Of a DNA stretch of 33,636 nucleotides, positions 9,275 through 17,011 are shown in pieces. The stretch is from positions 1-33,636 of the forward strand of contig NZ_LDTF01000068.1 in assembly GCF_001477495.1 (NCBI RefSeq), given 5' to 3'. The notes under the pieces were generated by a model. That model did no database searches. It was not told the DNA's origin and saw nothing but the letters and a program-made list of their open reading frames with translations. The DNA comes from Sphingomonas yabuuchiae (GTDB lineage Bacteria > Pseudomonadota > Alphaproteobacteria > Sphingomonadales > Sphingomonadaceae). The translations under genes and the position numbers were made by a program. How positions within the stretch are numbered: position 1 is the first letter of the stretch; every line of letters begins with the position of its first letter.

Positions 9275-11356
9275 ATGTCCGATACGAACGAAACCCAATT
9301 CACCTTGCGACGGATCGCCGATCGGCGGCAGCTACTGCGCGGCGCGGCGGGTCTGTCGATGCTGCCGCTGACGGGGGCGCTGGCGGCGTGCGACGACGAT
9401 GCGATGCTGAACGCCAAGCCGACGACCGCCACGGGAACGGCCGCCGCCACGCCGGTCGGCACCACCAGCTTCTCGATCGCGGTGTTGCCCGACACGCAAT
9501 TCTATTCGCGTTACGCGACGGCCGACGAAAACCGTCAATTCCAGCGCAAATATGGCTCGGAGCCGTTCGCGGCGCAGACCCAGTGGATCGTCGACAACGC
9601 CAAGGCCTATGCGATCCCCTTCGTCATCCATCTGGGCGACGTGGTGGACCAGGTACGCAAGCCCGCGCAATGGGCGGTGGCCGATGCCGCGATGAAGCGG
9701 CTGGAGACGGCGCGCATCCCCTATTCGATCCTGGCGGGCAATCACGACGTCCTGTACGATGTCGATTACCACGTTCCCGCCGACCAGCAGGCGGGCACCG
9801 ACAGCCAGCGCACCTTGTCGTCCGAACCCTATCTGACCTGGTTCCCGACCTCGCGCGCGCAGAACCAGTCGACCTTCCGTGAGCGCGACCGCACCGGCTT
9901 CCACGAATATCACATCTTCGAGATGTACGGCGTGAAGTTCATGGTGCTGTCGCTGTCCTGGCGCATCTCGGACGCAGGGATATTGTGGGCGCGCGACGCG
10001 ATCCGTCGCAACCCCACCCTGCCGGTGATCCTGGCCAACCACCAGCTGCTCAACATCGACAAGGACGGCAAGAGCCCGCTGGAGACCGATTACGGCCTGA
10101 TGCTGTGGAACAACCTGATCCGCGACAACGACCAGATCTTCATGACGCTGAACGGCCACCACCACGGCGCCGCGCTGCTGACCAAGACCAACGACTTCGG
10201 CAATCCGGTCCATGAGATGGTCGTCGATTACCAGATGGCCTATCAGGGCGGCAACGCGCTGATGCGGCTGTACGAGATCGACTTCTCGGCCAACAAGATC
10301 GACGTCATGAGCTTCTCGCCCTGGGTCGCGCAGAAGCCCAAGGCAACGCTGAACCAGTTCGACCGCGCGGTGCTGGAGGATGCAAACAACCGCTTCACCA
10401 TCTCCATGGACTTCAAGAAGCGCTTCGCCCGCTTCCTGCCCAACTTCGCCTATACCGAGATGACGGCGGGCGTGCCGATCCTGCCGCGCGTTCGTACCGC
10501 GCTGCTGTCGGGCTATACCGAGCCCGCCGCCCCGGCCGAGGTGCTGCCGCGCGATGCCGACGACTATCCCAAGATCGCCGAGACCGCCGCGCACTGGCGC
10601 GTGGCCAGCGGCATCGTCGACGGCAAGATCGTCCAGGTCGGCGAGACGCTGCCCGATGCGACCGGCCGCAACCCGATGACGCGCGTGCCGCTGTCGGGCC
10701 CGGCGATGGTCGAGGACGTGGTCTGGTCGACCGACCGCCACCGCCTGTCCTCCGCACCGGGCAGCGTCCGCTTCCGCAACACCGACAAGGTGACCGCGCG
10801 CAGCAGCGCCTTCGCCACCGCCACCAACGCCCCGATCAACGCGGCGACCTTCGGCGCAGGCTATACGGTCGAGGCGTTCATCAAGATCGACGCGAACTGG
10901 ACGGTGACCAACCACCGCTGGGGCAATATCCTGACCCGCAACGGCAATCGCGGCAAGCTGCCCGGCTTTGCGGGCGGCGACAGGGAAGCGCCGCCGATCC
11001 TGTTCGCGATCTCGTCGCTGCGCGAAGTCCAGTGGGAGGTCGTGCCCGCCTCCAACACCGCCTATCCGCAGGCCAACTGGTCGGGCGAGGTGATGGTGGA
11101 CACCTGGTATCACATCGCGATCGTCAACGATCCGGTGGCGAACGAGACCATCCTCTATGTCGACGGTGCGCCGGTGCTGCGCAACAGCGCGGGCCAGGTC
11201 GGCATCGCGACGCTCGCCGCCGACATGCCCTGGGTGCTGGGGGCCGCCTGGTGGGACGGCGCACGCAAGGACGGCTATTTCGGTCATATCGGCGAGGTCC
11301 GGATCGTCGCCAAGCCGCTGGCCAACACCCAGTGGCTGACCGCCCGGCGGAGCTGA
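9275..11356 (+). CDS. Tat-type lipoprotein: metallophosphoesterase plus LamG-like domain
   Basis: 693-residue exported enzyme. The N-terminus has a twin-arginine-like stretch (DRRQLLRGAAGLSML, about 16-30) and a lipobox-like LAAC at Cys39. The calcineurin-like metallophosphoesterase domain (about 65-330) shows the metal motifs in order: PDTQ (Asp73, with Gln at the usual His position), GDVVD (Asp122), GNHD (156-158), a later NH pair (ILANHQ), and GHHH (294-297). A roughly 190-residue C-terminal part (about 500-690) with WYHIAIV and ETILYVDG resembles a LamG/concanavalin-like lectin fold. It probably hydrolyses a phosphate ester outside the cytoplasmic membrane; the substrate is unknown. GGGGGA lies about 9 bases before the ATG at 9275; a TTG two codons upstream is possible. 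Confidence 0.85.
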   Translation: MSDTNETQFTLRRIADRRQLLRGAAGLSMLPLTGALAACDDDAMLNAKPTTATGTAAATPVGTTSFSIAVLPDTQFYSRYATADENRQFQRKYGSEPFAAQTQWIVDNAKAYAIPFVIHLGDVVDQVRKPAQWAVADAAMKRLETARIPYSILAGNHDVLYDVDYHVPADQQAGTDSQRTLSSEPYLTWFPTSRAQNQSTFRERDRTGFHEYHIFEMYGVKFMVLSLSWRISDAGILWARDAIRRNPTLPVILANHQLLNIDKDGKSPLETDYGLMLWNNLIRDNDQIFMTLNGHHHGAALLTKTNDFGNPVHEMVVDYQMAYQGGNALMRLYEIDFSANKIDVMSFSPWVAQKPKATLNQFDRAVLEDANNRFTISMDFKKRFARFLPNFAYTEMTAGVPILPRVRTALLSGYTEPAAPAEVLPRDADDYPKIAETAAHWRVASGIVDGKIVQVGETLPDATGRNPMTRVPLSGPAMVEDVVWSTDRHRLSSAPGSVRFRNTDKVTARSSAFATATNAPINAATFGAGYTVEAFIKIDANWTVTNHRWGNILTRNGNRGKLPGFAGGDREAPPILFAISSLREVQWEVVPASNTAYPQANWSGEVMVDTWYHIAIVNDPVANETILYVDGAPVLRNSAGQVGIATLAADMPWVLGAAWWDGARKDGYFGHIGEVRIVAKPLANTQWLTARRS

Positions 11357-11426
11357 TGCGTTGGGGGCGGGCCGTTGGGACGTCCCGCCCCTTTCCCACC
11401 CGCGCCATGCGCCCCATCTGGGCGTC

Positions 11427-11888
11427 ATGACCAAGCGCCCCCTCACCCCGGCGGAAGAGACGCTGGCCCGGTCCGTCTTTGGCGATGCGATCGACTATAC
11501 GCAGGTTCGGCTGTCGCCGACCAAATGGGCGTTCTTCCAGCCGCGCGACACGGTGATGGCACCGACGGGCTGCATCCATTTCCATCCCAAGGGCGATTTG
11601 TGGCGCGAGGATTTCGGCACCTGCCCGCTGCATGAGCAGGGGCTGTTCATCCATGAGATGGTGCATATCTGGCAGCATCAGCGAGGCCTATTCCTGCCGC
11701 TGAAACGCCATCCCTTTTGCCGCTACACCTATTGCCTGAAGCCGGGGCAACGCTTTGATCGCTACGGGATCGAACAACAGGCCGAGATCGTCCGCCATGC
11801 CTTTCTGCTGAAACGCGGCGCGGTGGTCGCGGGGGCGCCGCCGCTGGCGCAGTATCGGACCTTGGTGCCGTTTCGGGGTGCCGACTGA
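11427..11888 (+). CDS. Small HExxH (zincin-like) protein, 'vgr-related' type
   Basis: 153 residues without a signal peptide or membrane segment. The centre has FIHEMVHIWQHQ, giving HExxH (His76, Glu77, His80), the zinc-binding helix of metallopeptidases. Cysteines at about 49, 66 and in a later FCRYTYC segment could add structural contacts. Sphingomonad relatives are often labelled vgr-related protein, a name without functional content. The ATG at 11427 begins the conserved-looking part; an in-frame ATG at 11361 would add 22 poor residues. It lies 70 bases after the metallophosphoesterase gene, same strand, possibly in one transcript. Whether it is an active peptidase cannot be told: no clear third metal ligand is identified, though Glu residues in IEQQAE are candidates. 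Confidence 0.75.
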   Translation: MTKRPLTPAEETLARSVFGDAIDYTQVRLSPTKWAFFQPRDTVMAPTGCIHFHPKGDLWREDFGTCPLHEQGLFIHEMVHIWQHQRGLFLPLKRHPFCRYTYCLKPGQRFDRYGIEQQAEIVRHAFLLKRGAVVAGAPPLAQYRTLVPFRGAD

Positions 11889-11911
11889 CGGAGTTCGGCC
11901 TGGGGCGAGCG

Positions 11912-11944
11912 CCCTCCCCCATCCCCTCCCGCCTGCGGGAGGGG
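11912..11944. repeat. GC-rich palindromic intergenic repeat (second copy of core)
   Basis: The CCCTCCCCCA block is followed by CCCCTCCCGC, 2 bases and GCGGGAGGGG. The core is the same as in the palindrome at 3642-3685, but the outer right arm is missing. It lies just after the HExxH gene and before the flagellin leader. Confidence 0.6.
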
Positions 11945-12014
11945 CGTGCCTGCCGCAACGGCAAGCGCCGCCTTGTCGTTAGTTCCCGAGGCAGCCGAGC
12001 ATCACCCCCCTAAC

Positions 12015-12033
12015 ATCCGGGAAAAGCCCGGAT
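12015..12033 (+). terminator. Hairpin upstream of flagellin, possible weak terminator
   Basis: ATCCGGG and CCCGGAT form a perfect 7-bp stem with an AAAAG loop, followed by TGTTTG. It could end transcription from the HExxH gene or belong to the flagellin leader. A second small hairpin (ATGGTT at 12043-12048 pairing with AACCAT at 12058-12063) follows. Confidence 0.35.
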
Positions 12034-12112
12034 TGTTTGATCATGGTTAATTTCGTCAACCATCTTTTCCGTGCGCGGGGCGTCCCGCGCTCGTCAGGGG
12101 ATGGGAGTTACC

Positions 12113-13237
12113 ATGACGGTCATCAATACCAACGGCGCCGCGCTTCGAGCGATGGCGGCCACGCAGCGCGCCAATACCGATCTGGCCCAGTCCATGGCGC
12201 GGCTATCCTCGGGCCAGCGGATCAATTCGGCCAAGGACGATGCGGCGGGGCTGGCGATCAGCAGCTCCATGACGGCGCAGATCCGCGGCATGACGCAGGG
12301 CATCCGCAACGCGATGGACGGCGTTTCGCTGGTCCAGACCGCCGACGGCGCGCTGACCGAAGTGTCCAACATGCTGCAGCGGGTGCGCGAACTGGCGGTA
12401 CAGGCGGGATCGGGCACCTACAGCATGAGCGACCGCGCGGCGCTTCAGTTGGAGGTGAAGGCGCTATCGACACAGATCGACCAGACGCTTCGCAATGCCT
12501 CGTTCAACGGCGTTTCGTTGTTCAACGGCAATGCGCCGGTTTACGACAGCAACAACCAGCTGGTCGATGCCAGTGTAAAGCTGAACGTACAGGCGGGGCC
12601 AAACACGACCGATACAATCCCGATTTCAATTCCCCCCATTCCCATCAACTACATACGTGATGATATCGGCACTTATTGGAATAGCTATGACGGCCGCCTG
12701 ACGCCACCACTCAATATAGCAAACCCCTATACCGGCCCATCATCGCATCTCGTTACGTTTGATGACTACATGGCTGGAGGCAAGATTGCGGGCAACGCCA
12801 TTACGCGTGATGATATTGGCAGGATCACTTACCCGAATGATGGCGATCAATGGTATGATCCCAACGGATCACATTATGACAACATCAATTACGACACATA
12901 TTACCAACGTCGTCAATTTCCGCTGACGGACGAACTGAACGTCACCAATCGTTACCGGACAGACCACACGATGAAGCGCGTCGACGAACTGCTCGGCACC
13001 GTGGCCAGCGTTCAAGGGCAACTCGGCGCGACGGCGAACCGGCTGCAATCCGCTGTCTCCACCCTGACCAGCGGCACGACCAATTTGTCGGAGGCGCGCT
13101 CGCGCATCGCCGACACCGATTACTCGGAAGAGTCCGTCAAACTCGCCCGCGCCCAAATCCTGGCCCAGGCCTCGACCGCCATGCTCGCCCAGGCCAATCA
13201 GAGCCAGAAGGACGTGCTGAAACTGCTCGGCCAATAA
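12113..13237 (+). CDS. Flagellin with unusual central domain
   Basis: 374-residue filament subunit. The conserved D0/D1 N-terminal half (about 1-165) has the usual features: an INTNGAALRAM start, ARLSSGQRINSAKDDAAGLAI, and a VQTADGALTEVSNMLQRVRELAVQ coiled segment. The C-terminal D1/D0 part (about 287-374) contains ANRLQSAVSTL and SRIADTDYSEE and ends QKDVLKLLGQ. Between them (about 165-286) is a Tyr-, Asp-, Asn- and Pro-rich segment encoded by clearly AT-richer DNA than its flanks. The start at 12113 has GGGAG upstream. No hook, basal-body or flagellin-regulator genes are in the window, so this is an isolated flagellin copy. A strong bidirectional terminator follows. Confidence 0.95.
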   Translation: MTVINTNGAALRAMAATQRANTDLAQSMARLSSGQRINSAKDDAAGLAISSSMTAQIRGMTQGIRNAMDGVSLVQTADGALTEVSNMLQRVRELAVQAGSGTYSMSDRAALQLEVKALSTQIDQTLRNASFNGVSLFNGNAPVYDSNNQLVDASVKLNVQAGPNTTDTIPISIPPIPINYIRDDIGTYWNSYDGRLTPPLNIANPYTGPSSHLVTFDDYMAGGKIAGNAITRDDIGRITYPNDGDQWYDPNGSHYDNINYDTYYQRRQFPLTDELNVTNRYRTDHTMKRVDELLGTVASVQGQLGATANRLQSAVSTLTSGTTNLSEARSRIADTDYSEESVKLARAQILAQASTAMLAQANQSQKDVLKLLGQ

Positions 13238-13241
13238 CGAA

Positions 13242-13269
13242 AAAGGGCGACCCCGCAGGATCGCCCTTT
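13242..13269. terminator. Bidirectional terminator between flagellin and grpE
   Basis: AAAGGGCGA (13242-13250) and TCGCCCTTT (13261-13269) form a 9-bp stem, extended imperfectly by ACGAAA/TTTCGT. A-runs and T-runs on both flanks suit termination from either side of the convergent genes. Confidence 0.8.
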
Positions 13270-13291
13270 CGTCATCCTACCGAAAACTCGA

Positions 13292-13852
13292 TCAGTCGGG
13301 CTTCTTGGCCACCGCGACCAGCGCGGGGCGCAGCAGGCGGTCCTTGATCATATAGCCCGACTGCATTTCCTGCACGATCGTGCCCGGCTCCTGGTCGGAG
13401 GGCATTTCGATCATAGCCTGATGCTTGTTGGGGTCGAGCGGCTGGCCCATCGCCTCGATCTTGGTGATGCCGTGACGGCCGAGCACGCTGTCCAGCTCGC
13501 GGCCGGTCGCGTCGAGGCCGGTCACCAGTCCCTTCCACTTGTCGTCGGTGCGCAGGTCGGCCGGGATCGCCTGAAGCGCGCGCTGGAGATTGTCGGCGAC
13601 CGACAGCACGTCACGCGCGAACGCGGTCGCGGCATAGTTGCGCGCGTCGACCGCTTCCTTCTCGGCGCGGCGGCGGACATTCTGGTTCTCGGCCTGGGCA
13701 TAGAGATATTGCTGCTTGGCCTCGGCCAGCTGGTTCTCCAACTCGGCGACGCGGTCCTGCACCGCCACTTCGGGCGCGGCCTCCGCCGTTTCCCCGCGCA
13801 GATCATTGTGCAGGTCGTTCTGGGTTTCGTTGGTCGTGTTATCGCTCATCAT
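13292..13852 (-). CDS. grpE: Nucleotide exchange factor GrpE
   Basis: 186-residue cochaperone that releases ADP from DnaK. A polar N-terminal region (1-30) is followed by a long coiled coil (about 31-95, with RVAELENQLAEAK and AENQNVRRRAEKE) and the C-terminal beta domain. The latter holds the family signature around residues 146-180: FDPNKHQAM-like GQPLDPNKHQAMIEM, then SGYMIKDRLLRPALVAV. It lies 9 bases downstream of hrcA on the same strand, so the two are surely cotranscribed. Tandem ATGs at the start are equivalent. Its partner genes dnaK-dnaJ are about 5 kb away. Confidence 0.97.
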   Translation of the reverse strand: MMSDNTTNETQNDLHNDLRGETAEAAPEVAVQDRVAELENQLAEAKQQYLYAQAENQNVRRRAEKEAVDARNYAATAFARDVLSVADNLQRALQAIPADLRTDDKWKGLVTGLDATGRELDSVLGRHGITKIEAMGQPLDPNKHQAMIEMPSDQEPGTIVQEMQSGYMIKDRLLRPALVAVAKKPD

Positions 13853-13861
13853 AATCCCTGT

Positions 13862-14902
13862 TCAGCCCATCATCCGGGCAAGCGTTGCCGCCGTGAAATC
13901 CACCATGGGCACGACGCGGGCATAGTTCAACCGCGTGGGCCCGATTACACCCACCACACCGACCACTTGGCCGTCGAGGCCGCGAAACGGCCGGGCGATC
14001 ACCGAAGACCCCGACAGCGCAAACAACTTGTTCTCCGCGCCGATGAAGATGCGGGTCGAATCGCCGGCGCGCGCCGAATCGAGCAGGCTGGCAATCTCCT
14101 GCTTGCCCTCCAGATCGTCGAGCAGGTCGCGAACCCGCTCCAGATCGGCGGCGGCGGCGGCATCGATCAACCGCCCCTGCCCGCGCACGATCAGGATCGG
14201 GCGCCGCGCGCCATCCTCGCTCCAGACGATCAGCCCCTGTTCGACCAACGCCCGCGCCGCACCGTCCAGCGCCGCGCGCCCCGCCGCAAGCTCGCGCTCC
14301 AGCCGGTCGCGGGCCTGGCCCAGCGTGAGGCCCGCCAGCGTGGCGGACAGGAAATTGCCCGCCTCGACCAGCGCCGACGGCGTCATGCCGACGGGCAGTT
14401 CCAGCACGCGATTCTCGACCGCGCCGTCCTCCGCCACCAGAACCGCCAGCGCCTGGGTCGGTGACAACGGCACGAAGCCGATCGAGCGCAGCTTCATCTC
14501 GCGCTTGGGCACCATGACCAGCCCCGCACAGGCCGACAGCCCCGACAGCACCGCCGTCGTCGCGGCCAGCGCCTCCTCGACCGGGCCGGAGCGAGCGGCG
14601 CGCGCCTCGATCGCGGTGCGCTCCTCGATGCTGGGCTCCATCGCGTGCATCATGCCGTCGACGAACAGGCGCAAGCCGACATCGGTCGGCATTCGCCCCG
14701 CGCTGGTGTGCGGCGCGGCGAGCAGGCCCCGCTCCTCCAGTTCCTGAAGGACGTTGCGGATCGAGGCGGGCGACAGGTTGATGCCCGACAGAGCGATCGT
14801 CTTGGACCCCACCGGCTGGCCGCTGGTGAGATAGCTGTCGACCACCACGCGAAAGATATCGCGTGCCCGGTCGGTCAACTCGGTGATCGGTGGGGTGACC
14901 AT
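13862..14902 (-). CDS. hrcA: Heat-inducible transcription repressor HrcA
   Basis: 346-residue repressor that binds CIRCE operators (typically at groESL in alphaproteobacteria) and is reactivated by GroEL. The N-terminal winged helix (about 1-80) has the diagnostic LTSGQPVGSKTIA and SPASIRNVLQELEERGLL segments and then PHTSAGRMPTD. The GAF-like dimerisation domain follows and the protein ends ARMMG. The ATG at 14902 gives the expected N-terminus ITELTDRARDIFR. No Shine-Dalgarno is visible upstream, and a candidate -10 element ends 7 bases before the ATG, so translation may be leaderless. No CIRCE site was found in the window, so its targets must lie elsewhere. It is the first gene of hrcA-grpE. 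Confidence 0.96.
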   Translation of the reverse strand: MVTPPITELTDRARDIFRVVVDSYLTSGQPVGSKTIALSGINLSPASIRNVLQELEERGLLAAPHTSAGRMPTDVGLRLFVDGMMHAMEPSIEERTAIEARAARSGPVEEALAATTAVLSGLSACAGLVMVPKREMKLRSIGFVPLSPTQALAVLVAEDGAVENRVLELPVGMTPSALVEAGNFLSATLAGLTLGQARDRLERELAAGRAALDGAARALVEQGLIVWSEDGARRPILIVRGQGRLIDAAAAADLERVRDLLDDLEGKQEIASLLDSARAGDSTRIFIGAENKLFALSGSSVIARPFRGLDGQVVGVVGVIGPTRLNYARVVPMVDFTAATLARMMG

Positions 14903-14909
14903 GCTGGAA

Positions 14910-14937
14910 ATGTAGGCGTTGCAACGCACCCACTCAA
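14910..14937 (-). promoter_or_regulatory. Candidate hrcA-grpE promoter
   Basis: On the minus strand TTGAGT (14937-14932) and CTACAT (14915-14910) are 16 bases apart. The -10-like box ends 7 bases before the A of the hrcA ATG, which places the predicted transcription start at that A. Confidence 0.45.
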
Positions 14938-14940
14938 CCG

Positions 14941-15045
14941 CGATCGGAAGACCTCTCTTCTTCTCCGCGTCCTCTGCGCCTCTGCGCGCAAAAAAGGAAT
15001 GGTTCACGCGGAGACGCAGAGAAGAAGGGGAGTGTCTTCCGATCG
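14941..15045. repeat. Long imperfect inverted repeat between hrcA and rph
   Basis: CGATCGGAAGAC at 14941-14952 is matched by its reverse complement at 15034-15045. Inside, CTTCTTCTCCGCGTC on the left mirrors the GACGCAGAGAAGAAG block on the right. The arms are about 35-40 bases with mismatches and the unit is about 105 bp. It resembles a dispersed palindromic intergenic element rather than a terminator, as the flanking genes are divergent. Confidence 0.6.
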
Positions 15046-15113
15046 GCGCTGTCCCATCTGGCGCTCTACGCGGGGGCCGGTTAGGGCTGGGGTCAAGGAA
15101 CAAGGAGAAGACT

Positions 15114-15830
15114 ATGCGCCCGTCCGGCCGGATGCCCGACCAGATGCGTCCCATTACCATCGAGCCGAATTTCACCCGCCACGCCGAAGGTTCGGTGCTG
15201 ATCGGGTTCGGTGATACCAAGGTGCTCGTCACCGCCAGCGTCGAGGAGCGCGTGCCCCCCTTCCTGCGCGGCAAGGGCGAAGGCTGGGTCACGGCCGAGT
15301 ATGGCATGCTCCCCCGCGCCACCCATACGCGCGGCAGCCGCGAGGCGGCCAAGGGCAAGCAGTCGGGCCGCACCCAGGAAATCCAGCGGCTGATCGGCCG
15401 CTCGCTTCGCGCCGTCTGCGATCTGAAGGCGCTGGGCGAGCGGCAGATCACCATCGACTGCGACGTGATTCAGGCCGATGGCGGCACCCGCACCGCCGCC
15501 ATTTCGGGCGCCTGGGTCGCGCTGCGCATGGCGGTCAACAAGTTGATGGCCGAGGGCAAGCTGGCCAGCGACCCGATCCGCAACAAGGTCGCCGCCGTCT
15601 CCTGCGGCATCCATCAGGGCACGCCGGTCCTCGATCTCGACTATGTCGAAGATTCCAACGCCGATGCCGACGCCAATTTCGTGCTGATCGAGAATGGCCA
15701 CATCGCCGAGGTCCAGGCGACCGCCGAGCACGCCACCTATGACGAAGAGGCGCTGCTGCGTCTGCTCCGTCTCGCGCGCATGGGCTGCACCGAGATCTTC
15801 GCGGCGCAGGACCGGGCGATCCGCGCATGA
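15114..15830 (+). CDS. rph: Ribonuclease PH
   Basis: 238-residue phosphorolytic 3'-5' exonuclease that trims tRNA 3' ends and other RNAs using phosphate. The family pattern is intact: an N-terminal [13 protein letters not shown] segment, [21 protein letters not shown], and [28 protein letters not shown] phosphate-site residues around 66-88. [18 protein letters not shown] lies near 120-140, and the protein ends [16 protein letters not shown] lies about 7 bases before the ATG at 15114. The stop overlaps the start of rdgB by 4 bases (ATGA), which implies translational coupling. It is divergent from hrcA-grpE, an arrangement common in alphaproteobacteria. Confidence 0.97.
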   Translation: MRPSGRMPDQMRPITIEPNFTRHAEGSVLIGFGDTKVLVTASVEERVPPFLRGKGEGWVTAEYGMLPRATHTRGSREAAKGKQSGRTQEIQRLIGRSLRAVCDLKALGERQITIDCDVIQADGGTRTAAISGAWVALRMAVNKLMAEGKLASDPIRNKVAAVSCGIHQGTPVLDLDYVEDSNADADANFVLIENGHIAEVQATAEHATYDEEALLRLLRLARMGCTEIFAAQDRAIRA

Positions 15831-16453
15831 GCGGCGAGGGAAACGGCCGTCAGGCGATCCGCAAGCTGACGCCGGGCAAGCTGGTCCTGGCCAGCCACAA
15901 CAAGGGCAAGATCGTCGAATTCCGCGAACTCCTCGCCCCCTATGGCATGGAGGTGATCGCGGCCGGTGACCTGGACCTGCCCGAGCCCGAGGAAACCGGC
16001 ACGACCTTCGTCGCCAATGCCGAACTGAAGGCGCTGGCGGCCGCCGACCTGTCGGGGCTGCCCGCCCTGTCGGATGACAGCGGTCTGTGCGTCGAGGCGC
16101 TGGGCGGCGATCCGGGGCTGTTCTCGGCGCGCTGGGCGGGGCCGGAAAAGGACTTCGCCATGGCGATGCGCGCGGTCGAGGATCGGCTGAACGAGGAACC
16201 GGACATGAGCCGCGCCGCGCATTTTATCTGCGCGCTGGCGGTCGGCTGGCCCGATGGCCATGTCGAATGGTTCGAGGGCCGGGTCGACGGCACGATCGTC
16301 TGGCCGCCGCGCGGGGACAAGGGCCATGGCTATGACCCGATGTTCCAGCCGAACGGCTATACCGAGACCTTCGCCGAGATGGACCAGGACGAAAAGAACC
16401 GCATCAGCCACCGCGCCGACGCGTTCGGCCAGCTGGTGAAGGCGGTGTTCTGA
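15827..16453 (+). CDS. rdgB: XTP/dITP diphosphatase (non-canonical purine NTP pyrophosphatase)
   Basis: 208-residue house-cleaning enzyme that hydrolyses dITP, XTP and ITP to monophosphates and keeps them out of DNA and RNA. The conserved substrate loop [14 protein letters not shown] lies at about 21-34, followed by [12 protein letters not shown] and [15 protein letters not shown], with the catalytic Asp region at about 82-86. [13 protein letters not shown] and NRISHRADA appear near the C-terminus. The 20-residue N-terminal extension is probably disordered. The start overlaps the rph stop by 4 bases. A palindromic repeat element begins 3 bases after the stop. Confidence 0.96.
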   Translation: MSGEGNGRQAIRKLTPGKLVLASHNKGKIVEFRELLAPYGMEVIAAGDLDLPEPEETGTTFVANAELKALAAADLSGLPALSDDSGLCVEALGGDPGLFSARWAGPEKDFAMAMRAVEDRLNEEPDMSRAAHFICALAVGWPDGHVEWFEGRVDGTIVWPPRGDKGHGYDPMFQPNGYTETFAEMDQDEKNRISHRADAFGQLVKAVF

Positions 16454-16456
16454 ACA

Positions 16457-16586
16457 ATCCTCCCCGGCACGGGGAGGTGGCAGACCGCAGGTCTGACGGA
16501 GGGGGATTTCCACACGGGACGTCCCTGGCGGCAATCCCCCTCCACCACCGCTTCGCGGCGGTTCCCCTCCCCGTGCCGGGAAGGAT
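16457..16586. repeat. Palindromic intergenic element, copy A (130 bp)
   Basis: It begins ATCCTCCCCGGCACGGGGAG and ends with the near reverse complement, CTCCCCGTGCCGGGAAGGAT. Each half has a second hairpin: GCAGACCGCAGGTCTG on the left, CCGCTTCGCGG on the right. Related copies are at 23076-23205 and 27717-27848. It lies between convergent genes. Confidence 0.8.
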
Positions 16587-16591
16587 CGGAT

Positions 16592-16978
16592 TTACCCCTT
16601 CGCCAGCCGCTTCTGGTTGGCCGTCACCGTCCGATGCACCGGGGCCATCGCCTGGACCGGCATCGACGCGCCGATCAGCATCGCGCGTGCCATTGACTCC
16701 CATGCATGAAGCATCCCGCCCTGCGGATCGTGCCGCGACAGCCGCGACAAGGCCGCCTGATCGCGGTTCCAGACCTTCGCCGACTGGTCGAAGGCCTTTA
16801 CCTTCTCGCTGACCATCAGGGTCATTTCCGCCGCCGAAGACGTGCCCGTCGCCATCGCCCCCATACGCGAGGCCATGACGCTCTGCGCGCTCAGCATCGC
16901 CTCGCCCGCCATCACCGCGAATCGCGCAGGCGCGGTCCAGAAGGTGATCCACGCCATCGGATCATAGGGATTCGCCAT
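16592..16978 (-). CDS. Small helical hypothetical protein, possibly phasin-like
   Basis: 128 residues, with no signal peptide, cysteines or recognisable catalytic motif. Composition is rich in Ala, Met, Ser and Gln, with predicted amphipathic helices (AVMAGEAMLSAQSVMASRM, SEKVKAFDQSAKVW, HAWESMARAMLIG). This pattern, with a mid-protein SEKVKAF segment, resembles the phasin family that coats polyhydroxyalkanoate granules, but the resemblance is only compositional. It starts with ATG at 16978 and ends 5 bases from repeat copy A. It is followed upstream (33 bases away) by the CAP-domain gene on the same strand, so the two may share a transcript. I do not assign a function. Confidence 0.65.
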   Translation of the reverse strand: MANPYDPMAWITFWTAPARFAVMAGEAMLSAQSVMASRMGAMATGTSSAAEMTLMVSEKVKAFDQSAKVWNRDQAALSRLSRHDPQGGMLHAWESMARAMLIGASMPVQAMAPVHRTVTANQKRLAKG

Positions 16979-17011
16979 CGCGTCAGTACCTTCCCGTCAT
17001 GCCCGGCCGAG

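Noticed and set aside
9332..11446. A roughly 700-codon open frame antisense to the metallophosphoesterase gene
   Set aside because: The plus-strand frame has clear metal motifs and a signal sequence; the antisense frame is low-complexity (His/Arg/Gly rich) shadow.
12037..12660. Alternative frame overlapping the flagellin start
   Set aside because: It is a frame-shifted shadow of the conserved flagellin N-terminus and has no ribosome site.
14941..15045. GATCGGAAGA at both ends of the inverted repeat looks like sequencing-adapter sequence
   Set aside because: The match breaks at the next base (C rather than G), and the arms continue as an inverted repeat unrelated to adapters.
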